64,000 nucleotides of DNA, from contig NZ_JAINZS010000001.1 in the NCBI RefSeq assembly GCF_020166495.1, forward strand, positions 372,001-436,000, read 5' to 3'. The stretch is from Robertkochia aurantiaca (GTDB lineage Bacteria > Bacteroidota > Bacteroidia > Flavobacteriales > Flavobacteriaceae). Shown piece after piece: positions 61,381 to 64,000 of the stretch (positions within the stretch are counted from its first letter, which is position 1; the number at the start of each line of letters is the position of its first letter). Made by a program: the position numbers and the translations under genes. The notes under the pieces are model-generated. The model was not told where the DNA came from. It did no database searches and worked only from the letters and a program-made list of their open reading frames with translations.

Positions 61381-61568
61381 GAAGAACCTATTCCACTACC
61401 CCGTTGACGTAAGATTATCAACGAAATGCATCTTCCTGACATTAATATCACCTGCAGTAACTCATCATACCTGTTAGCCTTCATCCGGAGGTCATTTTAA
61501 CAGCTTATTAATTTCTTAGCCGGTTGAATTCTGTAACTTTAAGGGAAACCAAAAATTTGAAACAGTAT

Positions 61569-62573
61569 ATGAAAGCAGCACAAATACATGAAGCAGGAGG
61601 AGATTTTAAAATCGTTGATATCGATACTCCCCAACCCAAATCTGACGAAGTACTAATCAAAGTAGAAGCCTGCGGGGTCTGCCATAGCGATATGTTCGTA
61701 AAGGAAGGTGGGTTTCCGGGTCTGGAATACCCCCGCACCCCTGGTCATGAGGTGATCGGTATTATTGAAGAGACCGGGAGTGATGTCACCGGCTGGAAGA
61801 AGGGACAACGGGTAGGTGTCGGCTGGCACGGTGGTCACTGTTTTGAGTGTGAGCCCTGTAGAAGGGGTGATTTTGTCAATTGTCAGAATGCCAAAGTCTG
61901 CGGAATCTCTTACGACGGCGGCTATGCTGAATACCTCACCGCTCCGCAGGAGGCGCTCGCCATGGTACCGGAATCTTTAAAACCGGCAGAGGCGGCACCA
62001 TTGCTTTGTGCCGGAATAACCGTCTTTAACGGAATGCGCCACTCGGGAATAAAAGCAGGTGACCTCGTGGCGGTGCAGGGTATCGGAGGACTTGGTCACC
62101 TGGCCATACAATATGCCCATAAAATGGGAATGCGTACCGTCGCCATCTCCACTTCAGATTCGAAAAAAGAGCTGGCCAAAGAACTGGGTGCCCACCACTT
62201 TATAAATACGGAGAACTCAGACGCGGCAGAAGAGCTGAAAAAACTGGGTGGGGCACGATTGATCGTAGCCACAGCCCCTTATCCCGACGCGATAAGCAGT
62301 GTGATAGATGGTTTGGGCATCAACGGCGACCTGCTGACCCTTGCTGCTTCCCCTGACCCTATCAAGGTTTCGAGTTTCCAGCTTATCATGGGCAGAAAGT
62401 CCATCAGCGGATGGCCCAGCGGAACAGCCATTGATTCAGAAGACACCCTTCGTTTCAGCGCCATGACCAATTCCCTTCCCATGATCGAAGAATTCACACT
62501 TGATAAAGCCGGAGAGGCTTACGACCGGATGATCAACAACGAAGCGCGTTTCAGAGTGGTTATTGTGCCATGA
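61569..62573 (+). CDS. Zinc-dependent alcohol dehydrogenase
   Basis: Medium-chain NAD(P)-dependent dehydrogenase of 334 residues from MKAAQIHEAGGDFKIVDID. The catalytic zinc site is seen in ACGVCHSD (Cys, about 35-42) and TPGHEVIGII (His-Glu, about 58-67); the structural zinc in HCFECEPCRRGDFVNC (four cysteines, about 91-106). The cofactor loop VAVQGIGGLGHLAIQYAHKMG (GxGxxG) is near residues 160-180. The pattern resembles AdhA/AdhP-type primary alcohol dehydrogenases. The ATG at 61569 follows a 45-base in-frame extension without family similarity. A G-rich tandem repeat starts immediately after its stop codon. Confidence 0.93.
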   Translation: MKAAQIHEAGGDFKIVDIDTPQPKSDEVLIKVEACGVCHSDMFVKEGGFPGLEYPRTPGHEVIGIIEETGSDVTGWKKGQRVGVGWHGGHCFECEPCRRGDFVNCQNAKVCGISYDGGYAEYLTAPQEALAMVPESLKPAEAAPLLCAGITVFNGMRHSGIKAGDLVAVQGIGGLGHLAIQYAHKMGMRTVAISTSDSKKELAKELGAHHFINTENSDAAEELKKLGGARLIVATAPYPDAISSVIDGLGINGDLLTLAASPDPIKVSSFQLIMGRKSISGWPSGTAIDSEDTLRFSAMTNSLPMIEEFTLDKAGEAYDRMINNEARFRVVIVP

Positions 62574-62574
62574 T

Positions 62575-62621
62575 GGGGAGTGGTGAGTGGTGAGTGGTGA
62601 GTGGTGAGTGGTGAGTGGTGA
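62575..62621 (+). repeat. GGTGAGT tandem array, five full copies
   Basis: Five perfect seven-base GGTGAGT units at 62582-62616, preceded by one degenerate unit and followed by a partial one, start within two bases of the alcohol dehydrogenase stop codon. The unit differs from the GGTTAGT array after smpB by one base. Confidence 0.95.
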
Positions 62622-62647
62622 ACTGTAAGCATAGGTTTATTCACGTA

Positions 62648-62712
62648 ACTCCCCACTTCCCTATTTCCCCCCATACCCCCATACCCTCATACCCTCATAC
62701 CCCCCTACCCAA
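62648..62712 (+). repeat. Degenerate pyrimidine-rich array with CATACCCT units
   Basis: A C-rich tract of degenerate units such as CATACCCT and CATACCCC follows the G-rich array and runs up to the promoter of the serine ammonia-lyase gene. It contains no G. Confidence 0.92.
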
Positions 62713-62730
62713 TAATTTATCCCTCACCGG

Positions 62731-62760
62731 TTTGCATCGTATTTAGAAATACTATATTTG
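62731..62760 (+). promoter_or_regulatory. Promoter of the L-serine ammonia-lyase gene
   Basis: TTTG at 62731-62734, an 18-base spacer and TATATTTG at 62753-62760 match both consensus halves exactly. The ATG is 24 bases downstream. Confidence 0.82.
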
Positions 62761-62784
62761 CGGCCATCTATAACGATTTCGAAA

Positions 62785-64000
62785 ATGGAGTGCATCAGTG
62801 TATTTGATATGCTTAAGATCGGGATCGGCCCCAGCAGCTCCCATACTCTCGGACCCTGGCGTGCCGCCGAACGATGGCTTAAGGAAATAAAGGAAGAAGG
62901 ATTGTTCGAACAGGTTCAGTCTGTCAGGGCTCACGTCTATGGTTCCCTTTCATTAACGGGAAAAGGTCACGCCACAGACCTGGCTATTCTTCTCGGACTG
63001 TCGGGTTGTGACCCTGAATATTACCCGGTTGAAGATATCAACGACCTGGTTACAACCATAAAGAACGATCAAACCCTGTCACTTTCAGGAGAAAAACTCA
63101 TTCCTTTCAGTTTTAAGGAAGATATCGTTTTTCACCGTGATTTTTTACCCTTCCATGCCAACGGAATGAAGTTTGAAGCCCTGTTGAAAGATGGCTCGGT
63201 ACAGACCGAGACCTATTATTCCATCGGAGGAGGCTTCGTTGTAAAGGAAGAGCGTGAAAATGCCAAAGAAAATATCGCGGTCTTTAAGACATTCCCCTAT
63301 CCCATTCAAAACGGAACGGAATTGCTGGAGGTCTGCAGGGAAGAGCAAAAACCCATATCTGAGATCGTACTCACCAACGAGAGATCACTAAGAAGCGACG
63401 AAGCGATCGATCGTGAGCTGAAGCGAATCTGGAATACCATGCTGGAGTCAATGTATCTGGGATGTCATACCGAAGGAACCTTACCCGGCGGACTCAATGT
63501 AAGACGTCGTGCTTTTGACATGCATCATAAGCTCAAAGGCGACCTTCCCTACGACGGTCCGGAAGAATGGCTTCAAACCATAAGAAAAACAGAGGTGAAA
63601 TTCCGGCAAATCCTCAAATGGGTAAGCTGTTTTTCTCTCAGCGTTAATGAGGTAAATGCTTCTCTCGGAAGGGTTGTAACCGCTCCTACCAACGGGAGCG
63701 CGGGTGTTATTCCGGCTGTGTTGATGTACTACATGGTAATAGAAAATCACGAAGCAGACTTTTCTCATATAAAGCAATTTCTGATGGTGGCCAGTGAAAT
63801 AGGAAGTATTTTCAAAAAAGGTGCTACCATCTCAGCCGCCATGGGCGGGTGCCAGGCAGAAATAGGCGTTTCCTCGGCCATGGCTGCCGGAGCGCTTACA
63901 GAACTTCTGGGAGGAACTCCCGAACAGGTACTGATGGCCGCCGAGATAGCTATGGAACACCACCTGGGACTTACTTGTGACCCTATCGGCGGACTGGTAC
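62785..64000 (+). CDS. sdaA: L-serine ammonia-lyase, iron-sulfur type (truncated by window end)
   Basis: Deaminates L-serine to pyruvate and ammonia; the first 405 codons are present and the rest lies beyond the window. It starts [20 protein letters not shown], the N-terminal mark of the single-chain bacterial enzyme (SdaA/SdaB). The alpha-domain begins near residue 230 with [12 protein letters not shown], followed by [15 protein letters not shown] (about 298-312), [18 protein letters not shown] (first iron-sulfur cysteine region) and [10 protein letters not shown] at the cut edge, where a further cluster cysteine lies. The remaining cysteines would follow. It has a strong consensus promoter and is preceded by the repeat locus. 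Confidence 0.95.
   Translation, partial: MECISVFDMLKIGIGPSSSHTLGPWRAAERWLKEIKEEGLFEQVQSVRAHVYGSLSLTGKGHATDLAILLGLSGCDPEYYPVEDINDLVTTIKNDQTLSLSGEKLIPFSFKEDIVFHRDFLPFHANGMKFEALLKDGSVQTETYYSIGGGFVVKEERENAKENIAVFKTFPYPIQNGTELLEVCREEQKPISEIVLTNERSLRSDEAIDRELKRIWNTMLESMYLGCHTEGTLPGGLNVRRRAFDMHHKLKGDLPYDGPEEWLQTIRKTEVKFRQILKWVSCFSLSVNEVNASLGRVVTAPTNGSAGVIPAVLMYYMVIENHEADFSHIKQFLMVASEIGSIFKKGATISAAMGGCQAEIGVSSAMAAGALTELLGGTPEQVLMAAEIAMEHHLGLTCDPIGGLV

Noticed and set aside
61281-61484. 68-residue N-terminal extension of DnaK
   Set aside because: It shows no Hsp70 similarity and contains the probable promoter and inverted repeats; the family start is the ATG at 61280.
1-64000. Integrated phage, insertion sequences, integrases or defence systems
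   Set aside because: No transposase, integrase, restriction, toxin-antitoxin or phage structural protein was recognised. The only tRNA has no integrase or direct-repeat attachment site beside it.

Overview
The window is a gene-dense stretch of a chromosome from a member of the Flavobacteriaceae (phylum Bacteroidota), most likely marine. The evidence is: a type IX secretion cargo with a gliding-motility type (type B) C-terminal sorting domain next to a PorP/SprF partner; a large SusC-like/TonB-type outer-membrane barrel; a full set of menaquinone (men) genes; a 58-residue membrane protein beside ettA that is typical of flavobacteria; HisKA_2/LytTR two-component signalling; and promoters of the Bacteroidota type (TTG or TTTG, 18-21 nt, TAnnTTTG). 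No Shine-Dalgarno sequences were relied on. No phage, insertion sequence, CRISPR array or rRNA operon is visible. One tRNA gene (Val, anticodon GAC) is present.

Layout. 1-6.0 kb: prfB without the usual frameshift site, an ArsC-like protein, an outer-membrane receptor, a small membrane protein and fumC. 6.1-10.8 kb: pta-ackA (acetate/acetyl phosphate), divergent from hutI. 10.8-14.8 kb: type IX secretion cargo plus PorP/SprF partner. 15-17.7 kb: two lipoproteins with overlapping stop codons, smpB, pcm. 17.8-25.8 kb: a likely operon of oxidoreductase, 3-hydroxyacyl-CoA dehydrogenase, DUF1015, YggS, exonuclease/GIY-YIG nuclease, potassium channel, miaA and pirin. 27.2-30.4 kb: a gluconate operon with a natural gluconokinase/6-phosphogluconate dehydrogenase fusion and a GntP-type permease. 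30.5-41.2 kb: mixed genes including a probable hutG, ettA, an acyl-CoA carboxylase beta subunit, tRNA-Val and two secreted peptidases/amidohydrolases. 41.3-57.9 kb: a minus-strand menaquinone region (menI, menF, menD, then cvfB, menB, a SPOR protein, menA, a response regulator and kinase, a UPF0173 hydrolase, menC, a CPBP protease and menE), interrupted by one plus-strand lipoprotein glycosidase. 58-64 kb: an acetyltransferase, a PepSY-like protein, dnaK, a zinc alcohol dehydrogenase and a truncated L-serine ammonia-lyase.

How the genes fit together. The men genes supply nearly every step from chorismate to demethylmenaquinone; menH and the methylase are not here. pta-ackA, fumC, hutI/hutG, the L-serine ammonia-lyase, the gluconate operon and the acyl-CoA carboxylase are central and catabolic metabolism of an organotroph. 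SmpB, RF2, EttA, MiaA, DnaK and the isoaspartyl methyltransferase are translation and protein quality control.

The least ordinary parts are non-coding or structural: three intergenic loci built of low-complexity repeats, two of which pair a seven-base G-rich array with a pyrimidine-rich array (near 16.9, 37.6 and 62.6 kb); a 780-base gap between a response regulator and its kinase holding three minus-strand terminators; a potassium channel whose conserved first helix can only be reached from a CTG start codon; and near-leaderless promoters at smpB and cvfB. I see no clear candidate for a wholly new multi-gene system; this is mainly a housekeeping region.
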